A stretch of DNA of 64,000 nucleotides from Sphingorhabdus sp. EL138 (GTDB lineage Bacteria; Pseudomonadota; Alphaproteobacteria; Sphingomonadales; Sphingomonadaceae), in assembly GCF_945882965.1 (NCBI RefSeq), contig NZ_CAMCWY010000014.1, positions 1-64,000 of the forward strand. The letters run 5' to 3'. Positions 17,074 through 26,949 of this stretch are shown piece by piece (the stretch's first letter is position 1; every line of letters begins with the position of its first letter). The notes beneath the pieces are model-generated. The model saw nothing but the letters and a program-made list of their open reading frames with translations, had not been told where the DNA came from and made no database searches. The position numbers and the translations under genes are program-made.

Positions 17074-18684
17074 ATGGCCAGTAGTATTGCCGCCAACAAG
17101 GCTGAATTGCTTGCAATCGCCAACGCGGTCGCCACCGAAAAGATGATCGACAAGTCGATTGTTATCGAAGCGCTTGAAGAAGCTATCCAGCGCGCTGCTA
17201 GGGCGCGTTATGGGGCCGAAAACGACATCCGTGCTAAGCTCGACACCCAAACCGGTGACTTGCGTCTGTGGCGCGTTGTCGAAGTTGTTGAAGACGTCGA
17301 AGATTATTTCAAGCAAGTTGACCTAAAGCAGGCCGACAAGCTGCAAAAGGGCGCTGTTGTCGGCGACTTCATCGTCGATCCGCTTCCCGCTGTGGATTTG
17401 GGCCGTATCGATGCGCAGTCAGCCAAGCAGGTCATCTTCCAAAAGGTGCGCGATGCCGAGCGTGAGCGCCAGTTTGAAGAATTCAAGGACCGTACCGGTG
17501 AAATCATTACGGGCGTCGTGAAGTCGGTTGAATTTGGCCATGTTGTCGTTGACCTTGGCCGCGCAGAAGGCGTTATTCGCCGCGACCAGCAAATCCCGCG
17601 CGAAGTCGTCCGCAGCGGCGACCGCGTCCGCGCGCTGATCATGAAGGTGCAGCGTGAAAATCGCGGACCACAGATATTGTTGAGCCGCGCGCATCCGGAT
17701 TTCATGAAGAAATTGTTCGCGCAAGAAGTGCCTGAAATCTATGACGGCGTCATCGAGATCAAGGCCGCCGCACGTGACCCCGGCAGCCGCGCCAAAATTG
17801 GCGTTATCAGCTATGACAGCAGCATTGACCCCGTTGGCGCATGCGTCGGTATGAAGGGCAGCCGCGTTCAGGCCGTCGTGCAGGAAATGCAGGGCGAAAA
17901 GATCGACATCATTCCATGGTCCGAAGACACCGCGACATTCATCGTGAACGCGCTTCAGCCAGCAACGGTCAGCCGCGTTGTCATCGACGAAGAACAAGGC
18001 CGGATCGAAGTTGTCGTTCCTGACGATCAATTGAGCCTTGCTATTGGCCGTCGTGGACAAAATGTCCGTTTGGCCTCGCAGCTTACGGGCCGTGGCATCG
18101 ACATCATGACCGAAGCGGAATCGAGCGAGAAACGACAGAAGGAATTTGTCGAACGTTCCGAAATGTTCCAGCAAGAACTGGATGTTGACGAAACGCTTGC
18201 GCAATTGCTGGTCGCCGAAGGCTTTAGCGAGTTGGAAGAGGTCGCTTATGTCGATTCCGCCGAAATCGCCGCCATCGAAGGGTTTGATGACGGTTTGGCC
18301 GAAGAGTTGCAGAGCCGTGCACAAGAAGCGCTGGATCGCCGCGAAGAGGCAAACCGGGCCGAGCGCCGTGAGCTTGGTGTTGAAGATGCCGTCGCGGAAT
18401 TGCCCATATTGACTGAAGCGATGCTGGTCGTTCTGGGCAAGGCTGGCATCAAGACGCTTGACGATTTGGCCGACCTTGCAACCGATGAATTGATCCAGAA
18501 AGCGCGTGAACCACGTCGTAATGAGCGGAGCGATCGCGAAGTTCGGCGCAACCGTACTGAAGATAAGGCCGGCATATTGGCGGTCTTTGGTTTGTCCGAA
18601 GAGCAGGGTAACGAAATCATCATGGCTGCTCGCGCGCATTGGTTCGAAGAGGAGGACGCGATTGCAGCGGACGACTCTCAATGA
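17074..18684 (+). CDS. nusA: Transcription termination/antitermination factor NusA
   Basis: Binds RNA polymerase and nascent RNA to control pausing, termination and antitermination. It has 536 residues. The order is an N-terminal polymerase-binding domain, an S1 domain (about 130-200, GEIITGVVKSVEFG), tandem KH domains with IGRRGQNVRLASQLTG, and C-terminal helix-hairpin-helix AR2-like repeats (DVDETLAQLLVAEGF and VLGKAGIKTLDDLAD). A basic linker (REPRRNERSDREVRRNR) splits the last repeat. AGGAAG lies upstream of the ATG. Its 3' end overlaps the start of ylxR. Confidence 0.97.
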   Translation: MASSIAANKAELLAIANAVATEKMIDKSIVIEALEEAIQRAARARYGAENDIRAKLDTQTGDLRLWRVVEVVEDVEDYFKQVDLKQADKLQKGAVVGDFIVDPLPAVDLGRIDAQSAKQVIFQKVRDAERERQFEEFKDRTGEIITGVVKSVEFGHVVVDLGRAEGVIRRDQQIPREVVRSGDRVRALIMKVQRENRGPQILLSRAHPDFMKKLFAQEVPEIYDGVIEIKAAARDPGSRAKIGVISYDSSIDPVGACVGMKGSRVQAVVQEMQGEKIDIIPWSEDTATFIVNALQPATVSRVVIDEEQGRIEVVVPDDQLSLAIGRRGQNVRLASQLTGRGIDIMTEAESSEKRQKEFVERSEMFQQELDVDETLAQLLVAEGFSELEEVAYVDSAEIAAIEGFDDGLAEELQSRAQEALDRREEANRAERRELGVEDAVAELPILTEAMLVVLGKAGIKTLDDLADLATDELIQKAREPRRNERSDREVRRNRTEDKAGILAVFGLSEEQGNEIIMAARAHWFEEEDAIAADDSQ

Positions 18685-19372
18685 GAACCGACACTCCCCA
18701 ATAAGGAAGTGCATATTGTCAGGTGAGCATGGGACTCGTGCCCAGCTCATCAGGCTTGCCCTCGGTCCCGATGGCAGTATCGCACCTGACCTGTTCGCAA
18801 AGGCGCCCGGTCGTGGCGCGTGGATTGGCGTTTCTAGCGAAGAATTGTCCAAGGCGCTGGCTAAGGGTAAGCTTGCGGGATTGCTGCGCCGGGCGTTCAA
18901 AACCGACAAGATTGAAATCATCGATGACCTGACGGGGCGCATTGATCGCGGATTGGAAAAGGCGTTTTTGGACCGGCTTGGGTTGGAAGCGCGGGCTGGG
19001 CACCTTATCTTGGGCGCAGAGAAGATCGATTCCGCATCACGCAGTGGGCAGGTTAAGCTGTTACTGCATGCATCGGACGCAAGCGCCGATGGGAGCGGCA
19101 AACGCGACCAAGCCTGGCGCGTTGGCGAAGATGCCGAGGGTACCGGAAAAGGCGGCGTGAAGCTGCCTGTGGTCCGAGATGCACTATCGGCGGCGCTTGG
19201 ACGGCAAAATGCTGTGCACGTTGCATTGATTAACCAAAAAGCCGCGGACCGGGTGATGCACCATCTTGGACGCTGGCTAAATTTTAAAGGATGCAGTAAT
19301 GCGCCGGTAGATTCCGCTGCTTCGGCTGCGGAATTGCGGGGCAATGACGCTGACATCCCCGCAATTGACTGA
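18662..19372 (+). CDS. ylxR: YlxR (DUF448) RNA-binding protein fused to an L7Ae-like domain
   Basis: Predicted RNA-binding protein of 236 residues. The N-terminal DUF448 domain shows KCILSGEHGTRAQLIRLA and APGRGAWIG. The second half resembles an L7Ae-like fold (GQVKLLLHASDAS, then KLPVVRDALSAALG), the usual alphaproteobacterial arrangement. The start is TTG at 18662 inside nusA, with GAGGAGGA about 5 nt upstream. The ATG at 18681 is out of frame and stops after seven codons. The 23-nt overlap implies translational coupling to nusA. A YlxR role in RNase P or ribosome function is suggested in other bacteria. Confidence 0.85.
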   Translation: MQRTTLNENRHSPIRKCILSGEHGTRAQLIRLALGPDGSIAPDLFAKAPGRGAWIGVSSEELSKALAKGKLAGLLRRAFKTDKIEIIDDLTGRIDRGLEKAFLDRLGLEARAGHLILGAEKIDSASRSGQVKLLLHASDASADGSGKRDQAWRVGEDAEGTGKGGVKLPVVRDALSAALGRQNAVHVALINQKAADRVMHHLGRWLNFKGCSNAPVDSAASAAELRGNDADIPAID

Positions 19373-19393
19373 GTAAGGACGGGTTCTGTTTCG

Positions 19394-21931
19394 ATGAGTG
19401 ATGAAAATAATAATAAGCCAACTTTGACGCGCAAGCCGCTCACTTTGAGCCGCTCGCTTGAGTCGGGCGAAGTGAAACAGACTTTCAGCCATGGCCGCAC
19501 CAACAAGGTTGTGGTTGAGGTGAAACGCAAAAAGCTCGTCGGTAAGCCAGGTTATGCACCCGAACCCGAAGTGGCGGCACCCCCGCCACCTCCGCCGCCC
19601 GCAGCTTCGCCAGTAACGGCGGCCCCCGCGGCTGCGCCTGCGCCAAGGCCAAGCCCCACGGGCAATGACATGCTGAGCCGTCAGGAGCGTCAGGCAAAGC
19701 TGTTACGCGAAGCCGAAGAAGCACGCTTGGGCATGCTTGAGGAAAACAGCCGTCGTGAAGCGGAACAACGTGCGCAGCGCGCCGAAGAAGAGCGCCAGCG
19801 CGCCCAAGCCAACCGTGAGGAGGTTGCTGCATCTCCGCCTTCAGCCGACGTTGAAGCGGTCGTTCCGGCAACAACTGACCCTGTTGAAGCCGTTGCCGAA
19901 GAAGGCACTAAAGAAGGTGACGCGCCTGCACCGCGTCGCTTTACACCTGTAGAAGCACCAAAGCGTCCAGAGCGCGAGCGTGAGGAAATCAAAAAGGCGC
20001 TGCACCGTCCAACGCGCGGTGCCGCCGATGACCGCCGCCAGTCTGGAAAGCTAACGGTTACCCGCGCCCTTGAAGGTGAAGATGGCGCGCGCGCCCGATC
20101 ACTTGCCGCGCTGAAGCGTGCGCGTGAGAAGGAAAAGCGCTTGCATGGCGGCGGTAGTCGTCAGGCACAGGTTAAGCAAACCCGCGATGTGGTCGTGCCG
20201 GAAACCATTACGGTGCAGGAACTTGCCAACCGTATGGCGGAAAAAGGCAGCGACCTTGTCAAAGCATTGTTCAAAATGGGCATGCCTATTACGATCAACG
20301 AAACCATTGACCAAGACACGGCAGAATTGCTGGTCGAGGAGTTTGGCCACAACATCACACGCGTTTCGGATGCCGACGTCGACATTTTCCACGACGACGA
20401 TGTAGACGGAACCGAAACCATGAAGCCGCGTCCGCCGGTCGTGACCGTGATGGGCCATGTTGACCATGGTAAGACGTCCTTGCTGGATGCCTTACGCGGT
20501 GCGAATGTCGTATCGGGCGAAGCTGGCGGTATTACGCAGCATATTGGCGCGTATCAGGTGAAGGCAAAGGATGGCTCAGTCATTACCTTCCTCGATACAC
20601 CGGGCCATGAAGCGTTCACGCAAATGCGTCAGCGCGGCGCTTCGGTAACCGACATCGTCATTCTGGTGGTGGCTGCCGATGATGGCCTGATGCCGCAGAC
20701 GATTGAAGCCATTAAGCATGCCAAGGCAGCAAATGTGCCGATGATCGTTGCGATCAACAAGGTCGATAAGGATGGCGCGAATCCACAAAAGGTACGCGAG
20801 CGTTTGCTTGAGCATGAGGTTGTGGTCGAAGCAATGGGCGGTGACGTTCAAGACGTTGAGGTTTCAGCGTTGAAGAAGACTGGCCTTGATACTTTGCTTG
20901 AAAAGCTTGCCTTGCAGGCCGAGCTCATGGAGCTGAAAGCCAATCCAGACCGCCCGGCGGAAGCCGTTGTGGTGGAGGCGCAGCTCGATAAGGGGCGCGG
21001 GGCCGTCGCAACTGTGCTTGTGAAGCGCGGAACGCTGAAGCGCGGTGACATATTCGTCGTCGGCGCGCAAAGCGGCAAGGTTCGTGCTTTGGTCAATGAA
21101 AAGGGACAGCAGGTATCCGAGGCTGGACCTGCAACCCCAGTCGAAGTGCTTGGCCTGACCGGTGTTCCATCGGCAGGGGACGTTTTGACCGTCGTTGAAA
21201 ACGAAGCGCGTGCCCGCGAAGTGGCCCTGTATCGCAAGGAACAATCGACCAAGGTCCGCACGGCGCAAGTCACGCCAAATCTTGAAAATCTGTTTGATAA
21301 TCTGTCCGCCTCGCGGGCGATGGAATATCCTGTGGTTATCAAGGGCGATGTGCAGGGTTCGGTAGAAGCGATCGTGACTGCACTCAACAATATCTCGACC
21401 GACGATATCAAGGTCCGTATATTGTTGGCGGGCGTTGGCGGCATCACCGAGTCCGACATGTTGTTGGCAGCAGCGTCTAATGCGCCACTGATCGGTTTCA
21501 ACGTGCGGCCCAATGCAAAGGCCGCTGCTTTGGCAAAGCGTGACCGTGTGCGTTTGAAATATTTCGACGTAATCTATCACCTGACCGCCGACATCGCCAA
21601 AGAAATGGCGGGCGAATTGGGGCCAGAAATCATCGAAACCGTTGTTGGACGCGCCGAGGTCAAGGATGTGTTCAAGTCCGGCAAGCGCGACAAGGCCGCA
21701 GGTTTGTTGGTCACCGAGGGCACCATCAAAAAAGGTCTATACGCCCGTCTTACCCGCGAAGATGTTATCGTGTCGAAAACCACGATCGCATCGCTGCGCC
21801 GTTTCAAGGACAATGTCGACGAAGTGCGGTCCGGTATGGAATGTGGCGTCGTCTTGGCAGACACCAATGATGTCAAGGCAGGCGATATGCTTGAGGTGTT
21901 CGAGATCGAGGAGCGTGAACGGACGTTGTGA
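19394..21931 (+). CDS. infB: Translation initiation factor IF-2
   Basis: GTPase that places fMet-tRNA in the 30S P site. It has 845 residues. A long Ala/Pro/Glu-rich N-terminal region (about 1-260) with a coiled, charged stretch precedes the IF2-N domain and the G domain. G motifs: GHVDHGKT at 354-361, DTPGHEAF, and NKVD. Domains II to C2 follow to the end. It lies 21 bp after ylxR and 29 bp before rbfA in the translation operon. Confidence 0.97.
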   Translation: MSDENNNKPTLTRKPLTLSRSLESGEVKQTFSHGRTNKVVVEVKRKKLVGKPGYAPEPEVAAPPPPPPPAASPVTAAPAAAPAPRPSPTGNDMLSRQERQAKLLREAEEARLGMLEENSRREAEQRAQRAEEERQRAQANREEVAASPPSADVEAVVPATTDPVEAVAEEGTKEGDAPAPRRFTPVEAPKRPEREREEIKKALHRPTRGAADDRRQSGKLTVTRALEGEDGARARSLAALKRAREKEKRLHGGGSRQAQVKQTRDVVVPETITVQELANRMAEKGSDLVKALFKMGMPITINETIDQDTAELLVEEFGHNITRVSDADVDIFHDDDVDGTETMKPRPPVVTVMGHVDHGKTSLLDALRGANVVSGEAGGITQHIGAYQVKAKDGSVITFLDTPGHEAFTQMRQRGASVTDIVILVVAADDGLMPQTIEAIKHAKAANVPMIVAINKVDKDGANPQKVRERLLEHEVVVEAMGGDVQDVEVSALKKTGLDTLLEKLALQAELMELKANPDRPAEAVVVEAQLDKGRGAVATVLVKRGTLKRGDIFVVGAQSGKVRALVNEKGQQVSEAGPATPVEVLGLTGVPSAGDVLTVVENEARAREVALYRKEQSTKVRTAQVTPNLENLFDNLSASRAMEYPVVIKGDVQGSVEAIVTALNNISTDDIKVRILLAGVGGITESDMLLAAASNAPLIGFNVRPNAKAAALAKRDRVRLKYFDVIYHLTADIAKEMAGELGPEIIETVVGRAEVKDVFKSGKRDKAAGLLVTEGTIKKGLYARLTREDVIVSKTTIASLRRFKDNVDEVRSGMECGVVLADTNDVKAGDMLEVFEIEERERTL

Positions 21932-21960
21932 TTTTAGCTCGGTTCTAAACGGGGAATAGC

Positions 21961-22377
21961 ATGGCTAAACATAACGACACTGGTCCAGAGGGGCGTTCGG
22001 TACGCCTGCTGCGCGTGGGTGAGCAATTCCGGCATATATTGTCCGAATTGTTTGCGCGCGACGAAGTGCATGACGATGTCCTTAACAGCCACAGCGTCAG
22101 TGTTACTGAAGTGCGTATGTCGCCTGATTTGCGCCATGCGACGGCATTCATTAAGCCACTATTGGGTGCAAATGAAGAAAAGGTGCTTAAGGCCCTGCGC
22201 ACCAACACTGCCTTTTTCCAAAAGGAAGTCGCGTCGCGGGTGAGCATGAAATATGCGGCGAAGTTGAAGTTCCTCGCCGATGACAGCTTTGATCAGGCAA
22301 CGCATATTGACGGTCTGTTGGCGCAGCCAAAGGTTCAGCAGGACTTGGCCGAAGATGGGGCCGACGACGCGGCATAA
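21961..22377 (+). CDS. rbfA: Ribosome-binding factor A
   Basis: KH-like 30S maturation factor needed for 16S rRNA 5' processing and cold growth. It has 138 residues with the family core [24 protein letters not shown]. The ATG is preceded by a GGGGAATAGC leader. Its last base is the first base of the tdk start (TAATG overlap), so tdk is translationally coupled. Confidence 0.95.
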   Translation: MAKHNDTGPEGRSVRLLRVGEQFRHILSELFARDEVHDDVLNSHSVSVTEVRMSPDLRHATAFIKPLLGANEEKVLKALRTNTAFFQKEVASRVSMKYAAKLKFLADDSFDQATHIDGLLAQPKVQQDLAEDGADDAA

Positions 22378-22958
22378 TGGCCAAGCTCTATTTCTATTAT
22401 GCGTCAATGAACGCTGGCAAATCATCGACTTTGTTACAAGCCGCATTCAATTATGGCGAACGCGGCATGAAGGTCATGCTCTGGACCGCGGCCATTGATG
22501 ACCGTCCCGGCTTTGGCGCGATCAGCTCGCGTATTGGTCTTGCCGGTGATGCAAGCCGGTTTGAATCCAATACGGACATTGAAGCGGCGGTGCTTGCCCA
22601 GCATCACGAAACACCATTGGCCTGCGTGATGATCGACGAAGCCCAGTTTTTGAGCAAGGAACAGGTTTGGCAAGCCGCAAGCCTTGCCGACAAGGCCGGC
22701 ATTCCTGTTGTGTGTTACGGTCTACGCACGGATTTCCAAGGCGCGTTATTTCCCGGCTCCGCCGCCTTGCTCGCTATTGCCGACAGTCTGGTTGAACTAA
22801 AGGGCGTATGTGATTGCGGCCGTAAAGCGACGATGAACCTGCGCGTGGACGAGTTCGGCAAAGCAGTGGTCGACGGCGCACAAACCGAAATTGGCGGTGA
22901 TGACCGCTACATCGCCATGTGCCGCAAACATTTTATTGAGGCGCGGGCGGGGCGTTAA
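22377..22958 (+). CDS. tdk: Thymidine kinase
   Basis: Salvage enzyme phosphorylating thymidine to dTMP. It has 193 residues of the type II (TK1-like) family. The P-loop is YYASMNAGKSS, the Mg/Asp motif is CVMIDEAQFL, and the lasso loop is present. The zinc site is visible as CDCGRKA plus the C-terminal MCRKH. It overlaps rbfA by one base and ends 6 bp before truB. Its place inside the rbfA-truB interval is not part of the classical operon, so it is probably an insertion that was kept in frame with coupled expression. Confidence 0.94.
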   Translation: MAKLYFYYASMNAGKSSTLLQAAFNYGERGMKVMLWTAAIDDRPGFGAISSRIGLAGDASRFESNTDIEAAVLAQHHETPLACVMIDEAQFLSKEQVWQAASLADKAGIPVVCYGLRTDFQGALFPGSAALLAIADSLVELKGVCDCGRKATMNLRVDEFGKAVVDGAQTEIGGDDRYIAMCRKHFIEARAGR

Positions 22959-22964
22959 CGCAGC

Positions 22965-23903
22965 ATGCACGGCTGGATCATCCTCGATAAGCCACTTGGG
23001 TTGGGTTCAACGCAGGCTGTAGCAGCGGTAAAACGCAATTTGCGCGAGGCTGGCTTTGGCAAGGTCAAGGTTGGCCATGGCGGCACGCTTGACCCTTTGG
23101 CTACGGGCGTTCTGCCCATCGCCTTGGGTGAAGCGACCAAATTATGCGGGCGGATGCTGGATGCATCGAAAACCTATGACTTTACGATCCGTTTTGGCAC
23201 GGAAACTAGCGGATTGGATGCAGAAGGGGAGGTTGTTGCGACCTCAGACCATCGCCCGAGTTTGGCGCAAGTCGAAGCGGCGCTTGCCCAATTTAATGGT
23301 CCCATCGAACAAATTCCACCTGCCTATTCGGCGATAAAGATTGATGGTCAACGCGCTTATGACTTGGCGCGGGCAGGCGCGGTGGTTGAGATAAAAGCAC
23401 GGGCCGTGACCGTTTACGCTCTTTGCGTCTCTGCGCCTCTGCGTGAACAGAATGATGTCACACCGCGTTGTGACGCCACGCCAGAGGTTATTGATGAAAT
23501 CACGTTAACTGCGGACGTGTCCAAAGGAACCTACATCCGAAGCCTAGCGCGGGACATCGCTTATGCCCTTGGCACTGTTGGCCATGTGTCCATGCTCCGT
23601 CGGACGCGGGCCGGGCCATTCGCCCTGCAAAGCGCGATTTCACTGGACAGGCTGAATGCATTCGGCCATGGGGCCAGCCAAGAAGACATTATCTTGCCGA
23701 TAGAGGCAGGGCTGGTCGACATCCCGGCTCTTGATCTCTCCCCGGAACAGGCAAGGGCGGTCCAACAGGGCCGCGTCTTGACCGGGATTGCCATGAAAGA
23801 TGGGCTACATTGGGCGAGAGGCGCAGATTTGCGGCCACTTGCGCTGGTGCAGAACGTCGACGGGATATTGAAAACCGTCCGTGGCTTTAACCTTATGCCA
23901 TGA
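22965..23903 (+). CDS. truB: tRNA pseudouridine(55) synthase
   Basis: Makes pseudouridine 55 in the T loop of tRNAs. It has 312 residues. The catalytic Asp43 sits in [16 protein letters not shown]. The conserved [20 protein letters not shown] and [15 protein letters not shown] motifs are intact. Between them, residues about 152-178 ([16 protein letters not shown] and following) look inserted relative to the family. They are encoded by a tandem CTCTGCG-type stretch plus a small inverted repeat, yet the frame is preserved. It lies 6 bp after tdk and before rpsO. Confidence 0.93.
   Translation: MHGWIILDKPLGLGSTQAVAAVKRNLREAGFGKVKVGHGGTLDPLATGVLPIALGEATKLCGRMLDASKTYDFTIRFGTETSGLDAEGEVVATSDHRPSLAQVEAALAQFNGPIEQIPPAYSAIKIDGQRAYDLARAGAVVEIKARAVTVYALCVSAPLREQNDVTPRCDATPEVIDEITLTADVSKGTYIRSLARDIAYALGTVGHVSMLRRTRAGPFALQSAISLDRLNAFGHGASQEDIILPIEAGLVDIPALDLSPEQARAVQQGRVLTGIAMKDGLHWARGADLRPLALVQNVDGILKTVRGFNLMP
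23418..23474 (+). repeat. In-frame repeat-like insertion inside truB
   Basis: Short repeats CTTTGCGT, CTCTGCGC and CTCTGCGTGAA run in tandem (about 23418-23448), followed by the inverted repeat GTCACA (23457-23462) and TGTGAC (23469-23474). The segment codes for residues that the truB family normally lacks and falls between two conserved motifs. Similar TCTGCG tandem stretches are known as dispersed repeats in several bacteria; whether other copies exist in this genome cannot be seen here. Confidence 0.45.
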
Positions 23904-23919
23904 TGTTCGAAGGAAAAAT

Positions 23920-24189
23920 ATGACTATTACTGCAGAACGTAAAGCCCAGGTCATCAAAGAGCACGCACGCGAGCCTAACGATACCGGATCACCAGAGGTG
24001 CAAGTTGCAATTCTTACCGACCGTATCAATGCCCTGACTTCACATTTCAAAGACCACCACAAGGACAATCATTCGCGTCGTGGTCTTCTTCAAATGGTCA
24101 ACAAGCGTCGTTCGCTTCTCGACTATCTGAAAAAAATTGATGGCGCGCGTTATGCCGCCCTTCTTGTGAAGCTTGGTCTTCGTAAGTGA
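23920..24189 (+). CDS. rpsO: 30S ribosomal protein S15
   Basis: Primary 16S rRNA-binding protein of the platform. It has 89 residues, the standard size, with [16 protein letters not shown] and [14 protein letters not shown]. The ATG at 23920 has AAGGAAAAA directly upstream; the open frame further up only overlaps truB. It is followed by a terminator-like hairpin and then pnp, the common rpsO-pnp pairing. Confidence 0.98.
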   Translation: MTITAERKAQVIKEHAREPNDTGSPEVQVAILTDRINALTSHFKDHHKDNHSRRGLLQMVNKRRSLLDYLKKIDGARYAALLVKLGLRK

Positions 24190-24199
24190 CCTAATCGTT

Positions 24200-24223
24200 C
24201 GGCCCGCTTTGGCGGGCCGTTTA
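24200..24223 (+). terminator. Hairpin terminator after rpsO
   Basis: The eight-bp stem CGGCCCGC with GCGGGCCG closes on TTTG and is followed by only three T. It is likely a partial terminator, leaving some read-through into pnp. Confidence 0.65.
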
Positions 24224-24231
24224 CGTATTGG

Positions 24232-24258
24232 GTCATCCTGAACTTGTCTCAGGATCCA
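24232..24258. repeat. REP-like palindrome, family 1, copy A
   Basis: Shares CCTGAACTTGT and the downstream TCAGG-TCCA layout with two copies at 32047-32137. The inner arms are ATCCTGA and TCAGGAT; they differ from the other copies in both arms together, which keeps the pairing. Confidence 0.65.
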
Positions 24259-24438
24259 AAAATTCCGTCGCATGTCATTCTGTAACAATTTTAGGGTGAC
24301 ATGTTCGGTAGAAGGACATTCCAGCAATGAGGCTGGACTGTCATCGGGGCTCGAAAATGCCCCATCCGCGGCGGATCGGTATTTCCGCAACTCAAGAGGC
24401 CCCGGATCGCATTGGGCATGCGGGTCAAAGGAAAATCT
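24259..24438 (+). promoter_or_regulatory. Structured pnp leader
   Basis: This 180-nt leader can fold into several local hairpins: ATGTCATTCT (24272-24281) with AGGGTGACAT (24293-24302); CCAGC (24321-24325) with GCTGG (24332-24336); GGGGC (24346-24350) with GCCCC (24359-24363). In other bacteria pnp is autoregulated through a leader stem cut by RNase III and then degraded by PNPase. The same could hold here, but sequence homology to that leader is not claimed. Confidence 0.4.
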
Positions 24439-26775
24439 ATGTTTAATACGAAAACTGTATCAATCGAGTGGGGCGGACAAACCCTAACACTCGAAACGGG
24501 CAAAGTTGCCCGTCAAGCTGACGGCGCTGTTATGGCATCGCTCGGCGAAACTGTTGTGCTTTGCGCGGTTACCGCCGCAAAGTCGGTGAAGGATGGTCAG
24601 GATTTTTTCCCGCTCACCGTTCACTATCAAGAAAAATATTCCGCAGCCGGCCGTATTCCCGGTGGCTTTTTCAAGCGTGAACGTGGTGCGACCGAAAAAG
24701 AAACGCTGGTTTCGCGTTTGGTCGACCGTCCACTCCGTCCGCTGTTCCCAGAAGGTTTCTACAACGAAATCAACGCAATCGCGCAAGTTCTTAGCTATGA
24801 TGGCGAGAATGAGCCAGATGTCTTGGCGCTTGTCGCTGCATCGGCTGCGATGACCATTTCTGGCGTTCCATTCATGGGCCCTATCGGCGCAGCACGCGTT
24901 GGTTACCTGAACGGCGAATATATCCTGAATCCAACGGACGCACAGGTTGCCGAAGGCGACCTCGACCTCGTCGTTGCGGCAACCTACGACGCCGTGATGA
25001 TGGTGGAATCCGAAGCCAATGAGCTTTCGGAAGAAATCATGCTGGGTGCCGTCCTGTTTGCGCATGATGCATGTAAGGAAGTCGTCAAGGCCATCGTTAA
25101 GCTTGCTGAGCAAGCCGCGAAGGAGCCTTGGGCCATGGCAGAGCAAGCTGATTTGTCCGCCGCGAAGGATAAGCTGAAGAAGCTTATCGGCAAGGATATT
25201 GCTGCTGCGTACAAGTTGACCGACAAGTCGGCACGTTCGAACGCTTTGAATGTGGCGCGTGCAGCGGCAAAGGAAGCCTTTACCGACGCAAGCCCGCAGG
25301 ATCAGATGGCGGCAGGCAAGCTGATGAAGAAGCTGGAAGCGGAAATCGTGCGCGGCGCCATCCTTAAGGACGGCACGCGTATCGACGGACGTACCACAAC
25401 GCAAATCCGTCCGATTTTGGCAGAAACACATTTCTTGCCACGTTCACACGGTTCAGCATTGTTCACCCGTGGTGAAACGCAGACCATCGCAACCTGCACC
25501 TTGGGCACCAAGGACGCAGAGCAGATGATCGATGGCCTTGGCGGTCTGCATTATGAAAACTTCATGCTGCATTATAACTTCCCACCGTACAGCGTTGGTG
25601 AAGTGGGTCGCTTTGGCGCACCAAGCCGCCGCGACATCGGCCATGGTAAGCTTGCATGGCGCGCGCTGCACGCGGTGTTGCCAACCAAGGACGAGTTTCC
25701 ATACACCATCCGTATCACCAGCGACATTACCGAATCCAATGGTTCGTCGTCGATGGCATCGGTGTGCGGCGGAAGCCTTGCGATGATGGACGCTGGCGTT
25801 CCAATCAAGCGTCCGGTTTCGGGTATTGCGATGGGCTTGATCCTTGAAGGCACGGATTTCGCAGTCCTGTCGGATATCTTGGGTGACGAAGATCATCTCG
25901 GCGACATGGATTTCAAGGTAGCTGGTACGTCCGAAGGCATCACCACGATGCAGATGGACATCAAGATTGCCGGTATTACTCGCGAAATCTTTGAAGCTGC
26001 ATTGAATCAAGCTAAGGAAGGCCGCGCGCATATCCTTGGTGAAATGGCTAAGGCATTGGGCGAGACACGCGGCGAGCTGTCCGCGCATGCACCGCGTATC
26101 GAAACGATGCAGATCGACAAAGCGAAGATCCGCGACATCATCGGCACCGGCGGCAAGGTCATTCGCGAAATCGTCGCCACCACCGGCGCGAAGGTCGACA
26201 TTGATGACGAAGGTCTCATCAAGATTTCGTCGTCTGACATCGCGCAGATCGAAGCCGCGCGTAAGTGGATTTCGGGCATCGTTGAAGAAGCAGAAGTCGG
26301 CAAGATTTATGACGGCAAGGTCGTCAATCTGGTTGATTTCGGCGCATTCGTAAACTTTATGGGTGGCAAGGACGGTCTCGTCCACGTCAGCGAAATGCGC
26401 AATGAGCGCGTTGAAAAGGTTACGGACGTCGTCAGCGAAGGCATGGACGTTAAGGTCAAGGTTCTTGAAATCGACCCACGCGGCAAGGTTCGCCTGTCGA
26501 TGCGTGTCGTCGATCAGGAAACCGGTGAAGAGCTGGAAGATACACGCCCGCCGCGCGAAAAGAGCGAGCGTAGCGATCGTGGTCCCCGCCGTGAAGGCGG
26601 CGGTGGTGGACGCGGCGAAGGCCGTGGCGACCGTGGCCCGCGTCGTGATGGCGGTGGACGTGATGGTGGGCGGGGCGAAGGTCGCGGCGACCGTGGCCCA
26701 CGCCAAGACCGTTCAGAAGGCGAAAACAAGGGCGGGGGCGATCCCGACCATGTGCCAGCTTTCTTGAAGGATTAA
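24439..26775 (+). CDS. pnp: Polyribonucleotide nucleotidyltransferase (PNPase)
   Basis: Trimeric phosphorolytic 3'-5' exoribonuclease of RNA decay and quality control. It has 778 residues from the ATG at 24439 (AAAGGAAAA upstream). Two RNase PH domains are separated by the helical domain. A KH domain at about 555-615 ([15 protein letters not shown]) and an S1 domain at about 620-690 ([15 protein letters not shown]) follow. The last ~70 residues are an Arg/Gly repeat tail ([15 protein letters not shown] type), longer than in enterobacterial PNPase and probably involved in RNA or RNase E contacts. A strong terminator follows. Confidence 0.97.
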   Translation: MFNTKTVSIEWGGQTLTLETGKVARQADGAVMASLGETVVLCAVTAAKSVKDGQDFFPLTVHYQEKYSAAGRIPGGFFKRERGATEKETLVSRLVDRPLRPLFPEGFYNEINAIAQVLSYDGENEPDVLALVAASAAMTISGVPFMGPIGAARVGYLNGEYILNPTDAQVAEGDLDLVVAATYDAVMMVESEANELSEEIMLGAVLFAHDACKEVVKAIVKLAEQAAKEPWAMAEQADLSAAKDKLKKLIGKDIAAAYKLTDKSARSNALNVARAAAKEAFTDASPQDQMAAGKLMKKLEAEIVRGAILKDGTRIDGRTTTQIRPILAETHFLPRSHGSALFTRGETQTIATCTLGTKDAEQMIDGLGGLHYENFMLHYNFPPYSVGEVGRFGAPSRRDIGHGKLAWRALHAVLPTKDEFPYTIRITSDITESNGSSSMASVCGGSLAMMDAGVPIKRPVSGIAMGLILEGTDFAVLSDILGDEDHLGDMDFKVAGTSEGITTMQMDIKIAGITREIFEAALNQAKEGRAHILGEMAKALGETRGELSAHAPRIETMQIDKAKIRDIIGTGGKVIREIVATTGAKVDIDDEGLIKISSSDIAQIEAARKWISGIVEEAEVGKIYDGKVVNLVDFGAFVNFMGGKDGLVHVSEMRNERVEKVTDVVSEGMDVKVKVLEIDPRGKVRLSMRVVDQETGEELEDTRPPREKSERSDRGPRREGGGGGRGEGRGDRGPRRDGGGRDGGRGEGRGDRGPRQDRSEGENKGGGDPDHVPAFLKD

Positions 26776-26796
26776 ATCCGTAAAGGATTGAACACG

Positions 26797-26827
26797 AAAG
26801 GGGGCGGCTTCGGCGGCCCCTTTTTTT
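26797..26827 (+). terminator. Rho-independent terminator after pnp
   Basis: AAAGGGG pairs with CCCCTTT around a GC-rich inner loop and is followed by a run of seven T. It marks the end of the rimP-to-pnp region. Confidence 0.88.
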
Positions 26828-26900
26828 GTGCCCATTGGGGCAACAGTTCATCGCCGATACACAATATTTCGGCCACGCTGTTTGGGTGTTTATGCGCCGT

Positions 26901-26919
26901 GCCAAGCAAAAGGCTTGGC
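26901..26919 (+). promoter_or_regulatory. Inverted repeat in the bamD leader
   Basis: GCCAAGC (26901-26907) and GCTTGGC (26913-26919) form a perfect seven-bp inverted repeat with a five-nt loop, 31 bp before the bamD start. It could be a leader hairpin or an operator; nothing else supports either. Confidence 0.3.
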
Positions 26920-26949
26920 GGGGCGGACAAGATTATCTAGGGAGCATTC

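Noticed and set aside
17419-19530. 703-codon open frame antisense to nusA, ylxR and infB
   Set aside because: It mirrors the codon bias of the sense genes, runs across three well-supported genes, has no recognisable domain and no sensible start region.
25453-26706. 417-codon open frame antisense to pnp
   Set aside because: Shadow of a high-GC third-position pattern; pnp on the other strand is complete and its domains are certain.
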